Notes: generated by a model not told the origin, from the sequence alone. Positions 16,387 to 25,352 are shown, counted from the stretch's first letter. The stretch is 44,514 nt of DNA from Acholeplasma sp. (GCA_012838635.1 DUOW01000036.1:1-44514), one strand, 5' to 3'. Numbers and translations are program-made.

Positions 16387-17020
16387 TTGGTTTAATATTA
16401 TGTGCTTTTAAATATGCATTAGTTTTCGAGAAAACTTTACTTCCAAAAAATGACCTGTGAGCACTTAATGGTGAAGGATGTGATGATTTTAGAATCAAAT
16501 TATCTTCTTTGTTTAAGTATTGTTCATACTTTTGGGCATATGCTCCCCATAAAATATAGACAATGTTCTTTTTATTTAAAACTAAATACTTAATTACAGC
16601 TTCAGTAAATTCTTCCCAACCTTTATTTTCATGAGTTAAAGGCTCATTTTTTCTTACTGTCAGAATAGCATTAATTAATAAAACTCCTTCATTAGCCCAT
16701 TTTGTTAGATCTCCGTTATTAGGGACGAAGATCTTTAAATCATTAGCTAATTCTTGATAAATGTTTTTAAGACTTGGTGGTAAAGGATATGTTAGGCAAG
16801 AAAATGCTAAACCATTTGCTTGGTTTACACCATGATAAGGATCTTGGCCAATAATAACTACTTTTACTTTTTCAAAAGGAGTTAGTTGATATGCGCGAAA
16901 AATCTCTTCTTTTTTAGGGTAAATTGTGTATTTTTGGTATTCTTCATCTACAAAATCCGTTAATTTAAGAAAATAGTCCTTTTTCTTTTCAACCGAAAAA
17001 AGATCATTCCATGTTCTCAT
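16370..17020 (-). CDS. ung: uracil-DNA glycosylase (family 1)
   Basis: Removes uracil from DNA in base excision repair. Motif A is GQDPYHGVNQANGLAFS with the catalytic Asp of GQDPYH. Motif B is HPSPLSAHRSFFGSKVFSKTN with the catalytic His and the DNA-intercalating segment. 216 residues from the ATG at 17020, chosen because AAGGAGG lies six bases upstream; the longer ORF adds eight residues (MVFKKEDL) and includes the ribosome binding site. The C-terminal codons and stop are part of a tandemly triplicated 23-bp unit. It follows the CorC-type gene, whose terminator ends directly before this ribosome binding site. Confidence 0.96.
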   Translation of the reverse strand: MRTWNDLFSVEKKKDYFLKLTDFVDEEYQKYTIYPKKEEIFRAYQLTPFEKVKVVIIGQDPYHGVNQANGLAFSCLTYPLPPSLKNIYQELANDLKIFVPNNGDLTKWANEGVLLINAILTVRKNEPLTHENKGWEEFTEAVIKYLVLNKKNIVYILWGAYAQKYEQYLNKEDNLILKSSHPSPLSAHRSFFGSKVFSKTNAYLKAHNIKPINWQL

Positions 17021-17039
17021 TAAATCCTCCTTTTTAAAA

Positions 17040-17060
17040 ACCACTTATTAAATAAGTGGT
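17040..17060 (-). terminator. intrinsic terminator of the CorC-type gene
   Basis: ACCACTTAT-TAA-ATAAGTGGT is a perfect 9-bp hairpin, followed on the minus strand by TTTTT. The stop codon of the CorC-type gene lies at the loop. The ung ribosome binding site begins directly after the T-run. Confidence 0.8.
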
Positions 17061-18418
17061 TCTTCATTTAGTTTATCAACAATCATTTCTACTTTTTTAA
17101 TACGGCGATCTACAACTTCTAATACTTTGAACTTAAGCTCATAAGTAATCAGCATTGGTTTTTCACCTTCATAATCTTCTACATTTTGAATATGAACTAC
17201 TTTTTGATTTACTTGAGGTAAGCCATTACACAAACTAAAGACAAAGCCGCCAACAGTATTGTATCTTTGGTTAGGGATAATTCCAAGTTTTAGCTCATCA
17301 AATAACTCTTGTAAGTCTAATCCTTGGTCTAAAAGATATTTATTTTTGCTTAATTGTAAGTATTCATCATCTTCCACAACATCATATTCATCGTAGATTT
17401 CCCCTACTAACTCTTCTAAGGCATCTTCCATTGTTACTATCCCAAAAGTTCCCCCATATTCATCTAAAACAATCGCAAAATGTCTTTGGGCCTCTTGGAA
17501 TTCAGTAATTAAATCATCTACTTTAGTGTTTTTAGAAACATAGTAAGGTTCTGTTACTAAATCTTTGAATTTAAAATTGTCTATTCCTTTTTTAATGATT
17601 GCCGTAAAGAAATCTCTTTCTGATAAAACCCCAACAATCGTATCTTTATCACCTTTATAAACAGGAATTCTTGAATATTGATACTCAAAAAAGACATCTA
17701 AAGCTTCTTGATTGCTTAAATCTTCATCTAAAGCAACCATATCAACTCGAGGAGTCATAATATCATAAACTGTTTTTACTGATAAAACTAAAGCACTTTG
17801 AATCAATTCAACATCATCTTCATCAAAAATACCTGTATCTTCAATATCATCAATTATTTCTTCAATTTCTTCATCAGTAACTTCACCATCTTCTGGTGCC
17901 ACTTCTTCTTTGTTTTTAATTTTCTTTGTTAGAAAATGAAGAAACAACGTAAGTGGTAAAGTTAGTCTTGTCATAAACCAGATAAAATTAGAATATTTTA
18001 AGATCTTTTTCTCTGAATATTCTCTTCCAAGCTTATAAGATACCGCAAAAACAAGACTCAAAACAAAAGCAATAAAGAAAAAGACAACAAGTAAAGCTAA
18101 ATAAATGTTATCAAAAATAGCAAAAGCAATTACAGTTGTTAGAGCTGCAATTAATAATACACTAAATAACTCTAAAACAAAGAATGATATCATAGTAATA
18201 TCTTCTTTTTCCGCCAAAAAGATAGCCTTTTTAATGCCTTTTTTCTCTCCATTATCTTCTGATTTAAGTTTTGCTGTGCTTACTTCTTGGAAAGCATAAT
18301 CGTTAACTAAGTAAATACCTAGTAAGACGATTGCTAAAATTAAACCACAGATTAAGACAATGTCTAGACCTATGTTATTTGTTATGAAATTAAATAAAAC
18401 TTTCGCGAGTGGAATCAC
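17048..18418 (-). CDS. CNNM/CorC-family transporter (hemolysin-like, DUF21-CBS-CorC_HlyC)
   Basis: 456 residues. N-terminal CNNM/DUF21 membrane part with about four hydrophobic segments (to about residue 165), an acidic linker EVTDEEIEEIIDDIEDTGIF, a CBS pair beginning at VYDIMTPRVDMVALDED (about 215-335), and a C-terminal CorC_HlyC domain with GTFGIVTMEDALEELVGEIYDEYD. Members transport or regulate magnesium or other divalent cations; the hemolysin name is historical. Start GTG with AGAGGTG seven bases upstream. A TTGCAT-17-TATAAT promoter precedes it. The protein lacks a closer subtype assignment. Confidence 0.9.
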   Translation of the reverse strand: MIPLAKVLFNFITNNIGLDIVLICGLILAIVLLGIYLVNDYAFQEVSTAKLKSEDNGEKKGIKKAIFLAEKEDITMISFFVLELFSVLLIAALTTVIAFAIFDNIYLALLVVFFFIAFVLSLVFAVSYKLGREYSEKKILKYSNFIWFMTRLTLPLTLFLHFLTKKIKNKEEVAPEDGEVTDEEIEEIIDDIEDTGIFDEDDVELIQSALVLSVKTVYDIMTPRVDMVALDEDLSNQEALDVFFEYQYSRIPVYKGDKDTIVGVLSERDFFTAIIKKGIDNFKFKDLVTEPYYVSKNTKVDDLITEFQEAQRHFAIVLDEYGGTFGIVTMEDALEELVGEIYDEYDVVEDDEYLQLSKNKYLLDQGLDLQELFDELKLGIIPNQRYNTVGGFVFSLCNGLPQVNQKVVHIQNVEDYEGEKPMLITYELKFKVLEVVDRRIKKVEMIVDKLNEEPLI

Positions 18419-18443
18419 TCTTAATCACCTCTTTTATCTATTA

Positions 18444-18472
18444 ATTATAGCAAAAATCTCAATTTAATGCAA
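18444..18472 (-). promoter_or_regulatory. promoter of the CorC-type gene
   Basis: On the minus strand TTGCAT (18467-18472), exactly 17 bases, TATAAT (18444-18449). It lies directly after the mutS2 stop, where no terminator hairpin was seen, so some read-through from mutS2 is possible. Confidence 0.8.
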
Positions 18473-18478
18473 TCTTTT

Positions 18479-20803
18479 TTATTTTAGGGTAACGATTGTA
18501 GAACCCATTCCACCTTCTTTTTCGCCACCATAGCGATATTCTAAAACATTTTGATTTCCTGCTAAAAACTCTTGTACAAGTTTTCTAATAACTCCAGTGC
18601 CATAGCCATGAATAATCGTAATATGCTTTAAGTCACTTAACAGTAAATCATCAAAGTATTCATGTAACAATCTTTCTGCTTCTTCATAACGCATTCCCCT
18701 TAAATCTAAACGTGGACTAACACTTTTCTTAGGGCTGCTTTTACTAGCTTTTGACTTATATTCATCAATAAAATTCTCATTTTCAACTTTTTTTAAGTAT
18801 TTTTTCTCTAAAACTGATGTTAATCTACCAATTGTAACTTCATATTGGTCATTTGGTAAAACTTTTGTCACAATTCCATAAGCATTATAACTTTTTATAA
18901 ATACTCTTGCATTTACCATTAGTTTTTCATTATTTTCTTCAAAAGCAAGATCGGATTTTTTATAAAGTTGTTTAGTTTTATACTTAAGATCAGCTATTTC
19001 ATGTTCCTTAATTAGCTTTTTATTGTTTTCTTCTAATTCTTTAATTAAGTTTTCTAAAGTTTGTTTGTTTTCTCTTAGTAATTTTTCTGCATCCTTCTCC
19101 GCTTGGCTTAAAATGCGTTCTTTTTCTCTTAAAGCTGCTTCTTTTAAACTTTCAATTTCTTTTAGTTTTTCATCTAACTTGTTACTTTGAGCCTTTAAAA
19201 TATCTAATTCTTCACTAACTTTTAAAGATTTCTTTGTTAGCGCATCTAAAACTTGACTTAAATCTGTATCTTTTGACTTTAAATTTGCTTTAGCTTTCGC
19301 TAAAACCTCTTTATTTAAACCAAGATTTTCACTTATTACTAAAGCATTACTCATACCAGGAATCCCCATTAAGAGTTTATAGGTAGGTTTTAAGGTATTG
19401 ACATCAAATTCAACACTAGCGTTCATTACCTTTTCTTTCTTGTATGCATAAACCTTTAATTCAGAATAATGGGTTGTGGCAATAACAAGACAGTTTTTCT
19501 CAAGTAAATAATCAAAAATGGCGATTGCTAGGGCTGCTCCTTCAGTAGGATCTGTTCCAGAACCAAGTTCATCAAGTAAAACTAAAGAATTATCAGTTAC
19601 ATTGTTCATAATATCGATAATTGTCTTTAAATGCGATGAAAAAGTCGATAAGTTTTGGTCAATTGACTGTTCATCTCCAATATCAGCATAAACATTATCA
19701 AAGATTTGAATATTACTTTTACTATCAGCAGGCACTAAAAGTCCAAATTTAACCATTAAAGTAACTAAACCAATAGTTTTTAGTAAAACAGTTTTACCAC
19801 CTGTATTAGGTCCAGTAATAACAACTCCCTTATTATCTTTAATCACAACATTGTTCTTTACAATATTAGGAACATTAAGTAAAGGATGATAAACATTATA
19901 TAGTTCAAAGATATTGTTATTATTTACCTTAATTCTTTCACCTTTTATCTTATTACTTAACGATGCTTTGCCAAAAATTAGGTCTAATTCTTTAATAATA
20001 TAGTAATTTTGCACCAAAGAATCGTAATTTAGGGCGATTTGTGATGAAAGATCCATCAATATTTTATTAATCTCCTTAGATTCATCGTTTTTAAGCTGAT
20101 TTATCTCAATATTTAACTGATTTACTGCTTCTGGCTCTAAATATACTGTTTCACCACTAGCAGATTCATCATGAATAATACCCCTAATTGAGTTTTTAAA
20201 GCTACTTTTCACTGATAAACAAAAACGATCATTACGAATAAAGATCTGTTTTTCATTTAGCTTTGGTGAGTGTTTATTAATTAACTCAGTTAGTTTACTT
20301 TGAATACTAGCTTCTTTGCGAGAAATATCTTTTCTGATTTTAGTAAGAGTTAGCGAAGCACTATCTAGAATATCACCATAAGGAGTCATAACATCAGTAA
20401 TAGCTCTAGATAATTGTTTTAAATCAACCATTTGCATAACAAACCCTTTATAATGTTCTAAAGGTATTTCAGACTTTTTATAACTATTTACTAAAGCAAT
20501 ATTTTCTTGAACTGTTTTAAGAAGCTTGTATACTTCTAAAATCTCCTCAACACTTAAAACCCCTGCTTTAGTTGTTTTCGATAACAAATGCTTCAAGTCT
20601 TTTTTGAAATATAAAGGCATACGTCTAATTCTAATTAAAATACTAGAAAACTCACTTGTTTGATCTAACATTAAATTAATCATATCTAGATCATTAGTTA
20701 AAGTTACATTTTCTAAATCTTTAATATTTCCTTCTAATTCAAGATGATCTTTTAGTAAAGCGATAATCTTATCAAATTCTAAAACTTTTAAATATTTTTC
20801 CAT
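18479..20803 (-). CDS. mutS2: MutS2 (endonuclease/ribosome-rescue MutS family protein)
   Basis: 774 residues. MutS core and clamp region, ATPase with Walker A GPNTGGKTVLLK (about 331-342) and Walker B LVLLDELGSGTDPTEGAALA, a long coiled coil (about 510-620), a KOW-like segment, and a C-terminal Smr domain with LDLRGMRYEEAE and HGYGTGVIRKLVQEFL. It lacks the MutS mismatch-binding domain. Family knowledge: suppresses homologous recombination in some species and splits collided ribosomes in B. subtilis. Start ATG with AAAGGAAAGAAG upstream; divergent from rnhC, a common Firmicutes arrangement. Confidence 0.95.
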   Translation of the reverse strand: MEKYLKVLEFDKIIALLKDHLELEGNIKDLENVTLTNDLDMINLMLDQTSEFSSILIRIRRMPLYFKKDLKHLLSKTTKAGVLSVEEILEVYKLLKTVQENIALVNSYKKSEIPLEHYKGFVMQMVDLKQLSRAITDVMTPYGDILDSASLTLTKIRKDISRKEASIQSKLTELINKHSPKLNEKQIFIRNDRFCLSVKSSFKNSIRGIIHDESASGETVYLEPEAVNQLNIEINQLKNDESKEINKILMDLSSQIALNYDSLVQNYYIIKELDLIFGKASLSNKIKGERIKVNNNNIFELYNVYHPLLNVPNIVKNNVVIKDNKGVVITGPNTGGKTVLLKTIGLVTLMVKFGLLVPADSKSNIQIFDNVYADIGDEQSIDQNLSTFSSHLKTIIDIMNNVTDNSLVLLDELGSGTDPTEGAALAIAIFDYLLEKNCLVIATTHYSELKVYAYKKEKVMNASVEFDVNTLKPTYKLLMGIPGMSNALVISENLGLNKEVLAKAKANLKSKDTDLSQVLDALTKKSLKVSEELDILKAQSNKLDEKLKEIESLKEAALREKERILSQAEKDAEKLLRENKQTLENLIKELEENNKKLIKEHEIADLKYKTKQLYKKSDLAFEENNEKLMVNARVFIKSYNAYGIVTKVLPNDQYEVTIGRLTSVLEKKYLKKVENENFIDEYKSKASKSSPKKSVSPRLDLRGMRYEEAERLLHEYFDDLLLSDLKHITIIHGYGTGVIRKLVQEFLAGNQNVLEYRYGGEKEGGMGSTIVTLK

Positions 20804-20833
20804 TCTTCTTTCCTTTTTTAGCCAAACTTATGA

Positions 20834-20839
20834 TATAAT
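20834..20839 (+). promoter_or_regulatory. extended -10 promoter of rnhC
   Basis: TATGATATAAT (TGn plus TATAAT at 20834-20839), then AAAGGAG and the ATG at 20861. The same 11-mer precedes the small membrane protein gene at 30661. Confidence 0.7.
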
Positions 20840-20860
20840 TTATTAATAAAGGAGTTAATT

Positions 20861-21709
20861 ATGCCTAAATCTTGCAAACTAACTAAAGAACAAGCAAATT
20901 TAATAATCAAACATTATCAAAAATACATGTCTACTTCTACTAGTAATTATACCTTATTTTCAGCTAAAAATAAACCAGAATTTACGATTACCATTTATAC
21001 AAATCTTACACTTCTAGTCCAAGGAACAAAAAGTGAGGAAGTATATCAAGAGATTTGTAAATTGATTGGACTTGAAATAGAATACTCAATTATTGGTAGT
21101 GATGAAGTTGGAACAGGTGATTTTTTTGGTGGGGTTGTTGTTTGTGCTGCGTTTATTGATAAAAAGGACTTAACTAAAGTTAAAGCTTTAGGAGTTAAGG
21201 ATTCTAAACTTTTAAGTGATGCCCAAATTAATAAAATCGCTCAAGAGCTAATTAAACTTATTCCTTATGAAGTAATTGTTTTAAGTCCAAATCGTTACAA
21301 TAAATTAATTGCATCTGGCAATAACCTAAATAAAATCAAAGCCTTAATGCACAATCATGCACTACGCCTTTTAAGCCGAAAAGTAAAATATGATAAAATA
21401 ATTGTAGATAAATTTGCATCAGAGAAAAACTACTACGCCTATTTAAAAGATGAAAATTTAATTATTGAAGATAAAGTTACACTTTTAGAAAAAGGCGAAA
21501 GCAAGGTTTTGAGTATTGCAGCTGCTTCGATTATTGCTCGCTTCTTCTTTAATAAACAAATAGATGATTTATCTTCGAAAATTAACTATAAACTACCAAA
21601 AGGTGCAGGAAGTATTGTAGATAAGGCAATTAAAGAGTTAATGTTGAAACATGGAGATAAAATCTTTAATGATATTGGAAAAACACATTTTAAGAATTTA
21701 AAAAAATAA
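20861..21709 (+). CDS. rnhC: ribonuclease HIII
   Basis: Cleaves RNA of RNA-DNA hybrids. 282 residues, longer than RNase HII because of an N-terminal TBP-like substrate-binding domain (about 1-70). The catalytic domain opens with IIGSDEVGTGDFFGG (Asp81, Glu82 of the DEDD/E set), followed by KALGVKDSKLLSDAQI, the DKFAS segment and SIAAASIIARFFF. Start ATG with AAAGGAG. The stop codon lies in the arm of a 22-base palindromic terminator shared with the convergent rluD. Confidence 0.95.
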   Translation: MPKSCKLTKEQANLIIKHYQKYMSTSTSNYTLFSAKNKPEFTITIYTNLTLLVQGTKSEEVYQEICKLIGLEIEYSIIGSDEVGTGDFFGGVVVCAAFIDKKDLTKVKALGVKDSKLLSDAQINKIAQELIKLIPYEVIVLSPNRYNKLIASGNNLNKIKALMHNHALRLLSRKVKYDKIIVDKFASEKNYYAYLKDENLIIEDKVTLLEKGESKVLSIAAASIIARFFFNKQIDDLSSKINYKLPKGAGSIVDKAIKELMLKHGDKIFNDIGKTHFKNLKK

Positions 21710-21726
21710 GGCAAATTTGCCTTATT
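21705..21726. terminator. palindromic bidirectional terminator between rnhC and rluD
   Basis: AATAAGGCAAATTTGCCTTATT is a perfect 22-base palindrome, flanked by an A-run on the left and a T-rich run on the right. The rnhC TAA is part of the left arm. Confidence 0.8.
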
Positions 21727-21727
21727 T

Positions 21728-22621
21728 TTATTTATGTTTTTTGATAAATTCTTTAAAATATTCAGGAATATCAGTTTTAAATTCTAAATACTTACCTGTT
21801 CTAGGATGATTAAAACCTAAAATGTAAGCATGTAAATATTGTCCTTCAGCAGTTTTTGCTTTGTTATACAAAGGATCTTCGAGAATCGGAAAACCAATAT
21901 ATTCCATATGAACTCTAATTTGATGAGTTCTTCCAGTTACTAAACTAAATTCCACAAGACTATAACCATTAAATCTTTCTAATACAGTAAAATTAGTAAC
22001 AGCTTTTTTTCCATCTTCTAAAACAGCCATTTTAAGACGATTATCTTTACTTCTTGCAATTGGAGCTGTAATTTTACCTAAATTATGACTAATTTCACCA
22101 GTTACAATACCTAGATACTTTCTTACAACAGTTTGCTTTAAAAACTGTTCTGCTAGTTTATTATGAGCATAATCATTCTTACAAGCAACTAAAAGCCCAC
22201 TAGTATCTTTATCTAAACGATGAACAATTCCTGGTCTTAAAATGCCATTAATTCCCGATAAATCATAACAATGATACTTTAAAGCATTAACTAGCGTTTC
22301 GCTTGGATTACCTGCACCAGGATGAACAACTAATCCTTTAGCTTTGTTTATGACGATAATATCACTATCTTCATAGATAATATCTAAAGGAATATTTTCA
22401 GCTAAAACTTCATCTTCTTTAGGTTCTGGAACAGTTAAAGAAATTTCATCTTGATAATTTAATTTATAACTTGCTTTTACGACATCATCATTTACATAAC
22501 AATAATTATCTTTAATTAGTTTTTGAATTTTACTGCGGCTAAATTCAGGCAGCATTTTAACTAAATATAAATCTAATCTTTCTTCTTTCTTGGAATCATA
22601 GATAAAGTTATATTCGATCAT
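21728..22621 (-). CDS. rluD: RluD/RluA-family 23S rRNA pseudouridine synthase
   Basis: 297 residues. N-terminal S4 RNA-binding domain (ERLDLYLVKMLPEFSRSKIQKLI), then the pseudouridine synthase domain with LDIIYEDSDIIVINKAKGLVVHPG and the catalytic segment GIVHRLDKDTSGLLVA (Asp137). The GRTHQIRVHMEYIGFPILED block is also present. Family members modify large-subunit rRNA; the exact uridines cannot be told from sequence. It overlaps the lspA stop by four bases (ATGA), and lspA-rluD is a conserved Firmicutes pair (lspA-ylyB). Confidence 0.93.
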   Translation of the reverse strand: MIEYNFIYDSKKEERLDLYLVKMLPEFSRSKIQKLIKDNYCYVNDDVVKASYKLNYQDEISLTVPEPKEDEVLAENIPLDIIYEDSDIIVINKAKGLVVHPGAGNPSETLVNALKYHCYDLSGINGILRPGIVHRLDKDTSGLLVACKNDYAHNKLAEQFLKQTVVRKYLGIVTGEISHNLGKITAPIARSKDNRLKMAVLEDGKKAVTNFTVLERFNGYSLVEFSLVTGRTHQIRVHMEYIGFPILEDPLYNKAKTAEGQYLHAYILGFNHPRTGKYLEFKTDIPEYFKEFIKKHK

Positions 22622-23091
22622 TCTATTTTAACTTCTCCTAAAATTAAAGAAATAATCATAACTGTTACCCCACAAACAATACACATATCAGCGAAATTGA
22701 ATGTGGCAAAAGATTGCCAAAAAGCAAACTGAATATAATCAACTACATAACCTCTAAAAATACGGTCGATAAAATTACCAATAGTTCCACTCATTATTAA
22801 GACTATTCCAACGCTATAAAAAGGATGGTTTTTAAAATCCATATCTTTTGCTAGATAGCCAAAAAAAGCTAAAGCAGCTAAAGTAATAAGAATAAAAAGC
22901 CATAATCTCCCCGCAAAAATCCCAAAGGCAGCACCAGAATTCTCTACATATTGAATATCAATAATTTTGGGAATTGCCTTTACAACTCCTGCTTCTTTAA
23001 AACGAGAAATTACCCATAATTTAAGTAATTGATCAATTACTACTAAAATAATGGTAATTGCTAGTCCAATAATAATATCCTTTTGTTTCAT
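22618..23091 (-). CDS. lspA: lipoprotein signal peptidase (signal peptidase II)
   Basis: Aspartic protease in the membrane that cleaves prolipoproteins before the lipidated cysteine. 157 residues and four hydrophobic helices. Conserved blocks: VIDQLLKLWVI, VENSGAAFGIF, SGTIGNFIDRIFRGYVVDYIQF and FNFADMCI. The catalytic aspartates are Asp118 and Asp135. It would process the small lipoprotein encoded at 15231-15482. Overlaps rluD and lies one base after the upstream membrane protein gene. Confidence 0.96.
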   Translation of the reverse strand: MKQKDIIIGLAITIILVVIDQLLKLWVISRFKEAGVVKAIPKIIDIQYVENSGAAFGIFAGRLWLFILITLAALAFFGYLAKDMDFKNHPFYSVGIVLIMSGTIGNFIDRIFRGYVVDYIQFAFWQSFATFNFADMCIVCGVTVMIISLILGEVKIE

Positions 23092-23092
23092 T

Positions 23093-23530
23093 TTATCCTC
23101 CTAAAAATTTTAATCCGAAAAATGCAAGTAAAAGTAAAACAAAGATGGCAAATCCAGGATTTAAAAATTGATAAACAAAAATTGCCGTATCATCAATTTC
23201 TTGTAAGTTAGCCATATCAGGATTGTAACTCTTAACAATTCTGATTGTAAAGAAGTTAGAAATTCCATTAACTAACATAATTAAAACCCAAACGATTACT
23301 AAAAACAATCTAAAAATATTTGCATTATACTTAAAGACATTTAAAATCTGATACATTACTAAAGCTAAAGGTAAAACAATAATAATTCCAATTAAGAAAC
23401 CAAAAATAAAACTCTTAATATTCGTACTTTTGCGAAAACGCATTTTAGTAAACTTCTTAAAATCTTTTTTACCTTTTTTCCAAAGACCATCAGGAACAGC
23501 TTTTTCTAATTGTGGTTTATTGTTTTCCAT
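23093..23530 (-). CDS. integral membrane protein, function unknown
   Basis: I do not recognise a family. From the ATG at 23530 (AGGTGA five bases upstream) it has 145 residues. The ORF track uses a TTG six codons earlier that overlaps the preceding gene. The N-terminal 45 residues are basic (KKGKKDFKKFTKMRFRK), followed by three hydrophobic segments (FIFGFLIGIIIVLPLALVM, LFLVIVWVLIMLVNGI and GFAIFVLLLLAFFGLKFLG). It sits between the YlbL-type protease and lspA with one-base gaps, so it is certainly co-translated with them. Confidence 0.7.
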   Translation of the reverse strand: MENNKPQLEKAVPDGLWKKGKKDFKKFTKMRFRKSTNIKSFIFGFLIGIIIVLPLALVMYQILNVFKYNANIFRLFLVIVWVLIMLVNGISNFFTIRIVKSYNPDMANLQEIDDTAIFVYQFLNPGFAIFVLLLLAFFGLKFLGG

Positions 23531-23531
23531 A

Positions 23532-24638
23532 TTATTCACCTGCCTCAAAATAAGCTAATATATCTGAAAATGTACTAACGGCTACTAAATCAAAGCCTTT
23601 TTTATTTTCATAAATCTTATCATATTCAGCTTTTGCTTCTTCATAATTTGCTTGAGGAACAAAGAAAACATCAAACTTACCATAACTTGCTGTTATAATC
23701 TTTTGCCTTACGCCACCAATTGATTTGATATTTCCATACATATCAATTGCCCCCGTCCCAACAACATTTAATCCTAGAGTAATGCTTTTATGATGCATTG
23801 CATCATAAATAGCAAGTGCTGTCATAGCTCCTCCTGAAGAGCCAATAGTATTAGTTTTTGAAAGTAAAACTAAAGGTTCTAGTTTATGAAGTCTAATATA
23901 GTCTTCTAAGTAATAAGGAAGTATCCTTTGTTCATCTTTTTCAACTGGCCTATCAGTAACTGGAAAACTAGTTTCTTTTTCAGTATTATAATTTCTGACA
24001 ATTGTTAACTCATAATCATCATTTGTCTTTAAATGGAGTCTAAGATCAGCTAAAAACTCATCAAAGGAAACGATTAACTTTCCATTAAGGTGAGTAATTA
24101 AATCATCTGGTTTTAAAGGGCCATCATATTCCTTTCTTAAAGCTGAAACTAACAATCCTTTATATTCTGCGTCCATAATCTTTTCTGGGGGCAAATAAGG
24201 ATTATAATGGGTTTTAAACTGACTTGGATATTTAGCTTTATATGCATTAAATGCTACATAAATCGCATTGATATTAGCAATATTATGACTAACAGTTCCA
24301 TAGCGATTATATTCTTTTTCATCTAATTGCGTTTTAGGATCATAAGGTTCTAAATCTGATTTTGGATCAGCTTTTAAAAGCCAAGATTCAAAAATCGTTA
24401 CTTTTCTTTTTCCATAAACTCCTAAAGTATAAATATTACCACGGTTATTACCATTAACTACATAAACATCAGCTGTTGCTTTTGTAGAAACACCTGGGGT
24501 TGTCATTTCATAGTTTAAAGGAACTACGGTAATTACTAGTAAAAATATCCATAATAATACTAAAACTACAAAACTAATTTTAAATGAAAGTTTACGGTCT
24601 TTAAATGTTTTAAAAAAATTCTTGAAATAACTAATCAT
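23532..24638 (-). CDS. YlbL/SepM-type membrane-anchored PDZ-Lon serine protease
   Basis: 368 residues. A basic N-terminus and one membrane helix (VVLVLLWIFLLVITVVPLNY), then the extracytoplasmic region typical of the family (TTPG, NIYTLGVYG), a PDZ-like segment (GPLKPDDLITHLNGKLIVSFDEFLADL) and a Lon-type catalytic domain. The nucleophile is Ser268 in IGSSGGAM and the lysine is Lys313 in IGGVRQKI, giving the Ser-Lys dyad. Relatives process peptide signals or degrade secreted proteins. SepM specificity cannot be inferred. The start overlaps comEB by four bases. Confidence 0.88.
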   Translation of the reverse strand: MISYFKNFFKTFKDRKLSFKISFVVLVLLWIFLLVITVVPLNYEMTTPGVSTKATADVYVVNGNNRGNIYTLGVYGKRKVTIFESWLLKADPKSDLEPYDPKTQLDEKEYNRYGTVSHNIANINAIYVAFNAYKAKYPSQFKTHYNPYLPPEKIMDAEYKGLLVSALRKEYDGPLKPDDLITHLNGKLIVSFDEFLADLRLHLKTNDDYELTIVRNYNTEKETSFPVTDRPVEKDEQRILPYYLEDYIRLHKLEPLVLLSKTNTIGSSGGAMTALAIYDAMHHKSITLGLNVVGTGAIDMYGNIKSIGGVRQKIITASYGKFDVFFVPQANYEEAKAEYDKIYENKKGFDLVAVSTFSDILAYFEAGE

Positions 24639-25105
24639 TTCTCAATCCTAACCTTAATTGGCTTCATTTTACGATATTTAACTTTTGCACTGTCTAACAT
24701 CTTTTTTGAAGCTAAAGTAGGGGTAGTATGAGCATATTTATCATCTAAATAAACAATTTCTTTAATTCCTGATTGAATAATTAGTTTAGTACATTCATTA
24801 CAAGGAAACAAAGTTACATATAAAGTACAATCATCTAATTTTTCTGTACTATTTAGAATAGCATTTGGCTCTGCATGGACTACATAAGGATATTTCGTAT
24901 CTAAGAATTCTCCTTCATTTTCCCATGGAAATTCATCATCATCGCAGCCAAAAGGAAGGCCGTTGTAGCCTATCCCAATAATTCTCTTTTTAGGATTAAC
25001 GATACATGCTCCTACTTGAGTATTAGGATCTTTACTTCTCATACTTGAAAGTAGAGCAACACCCATAAAATACTCATCCCAAGAAATATAATCATTTCGT
25101 TTCAT
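24635..25105 (-). CDS. comEB: dCMP deaminase (ComEB-type)
   Basis: Zinc enzyme converting dCMP to dUMP for thymidylate synthesis. 156 residues from the ATG at 25105, selected because AAGGTG is six bases upstream; the ORF-track start adds MKVKK and includes the ribosome binding site. Zinc/catalytic motif VVHAEPNAILNS (His77, Glu79) and PCNECTKLI (Cys102, Cys105). DPNTQVGACIV and GYNGLP are typical. The dUTP pool it produces makes nearby ung a functional neighbour only in a loose sense. The 5' end lies inside the small Cys-rich gene. Confidence 0.93.
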   Translation of the reverse strand: MKRNDYISWDEYFMGVALLSSMRSKDPNTQVGACIVNPKKRIIGIGYNGLPFGCDDDEFPWENEGEFLDTKYPYVVHAEPNAILNSTEKLDDCTLYVTLFPCNECTKLIIQSGIKEIVYLDDKYAHTTPTLASKKMLDSAKVKYRKMKPIKVRIEK

Positions 25106-25352
25106 CTTCTTCACCTTCATATAAGCCTTTTTCTTCGCATTCTTTTAAACTAGCTTTAATTTCCGCCTTTTTCTTTTCTAAATCTTCTGTTTTTAAAATG
25201 CAAGTTTTAGAATGACAGTTGCCACACCTTTCAGAAATTTTCACTCCTTCAGGGGCCTTAACTAACCTATTTAAAATTGTCACAACAATAAATAAAATTA
25301 CTACTCCACCAATAATTAACCATTGGACTAGAGTTGAAGAAAGAATCATCAT
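25092..25352 (-). CDS. small single-pass membrane protein with CxxC-type cluster
   Basis: 86 residues, no recognised family. One membrane helix near the N-terminus (LVQWLIIGGVVILFIVVTIL), then a cysteine cluster ERCGNCHSKTC (CxxCxxxxC) and an acidic, helical tail ending EGEEDETK. The layout recalls FeoB-associated Cys-rich membrane proteins, but no feoB is nearby and the spacing differs, so this is only a comparison. Two consecutive ATGs follow AGGTGAT; either may be used. It overlaps comEB by 14 bases and lies five bases after aspS, so it belongs to the hisS-aspS operon. Confidence 0.65.
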   Translation of the reverse strand: MMILSSTLVQWLIIGGVVILFIVVTILNRLVKAPEGVKISERCGNCHSKTCILKTEDLEKKKAEIKASLKECEEKGLYEGEEDETK

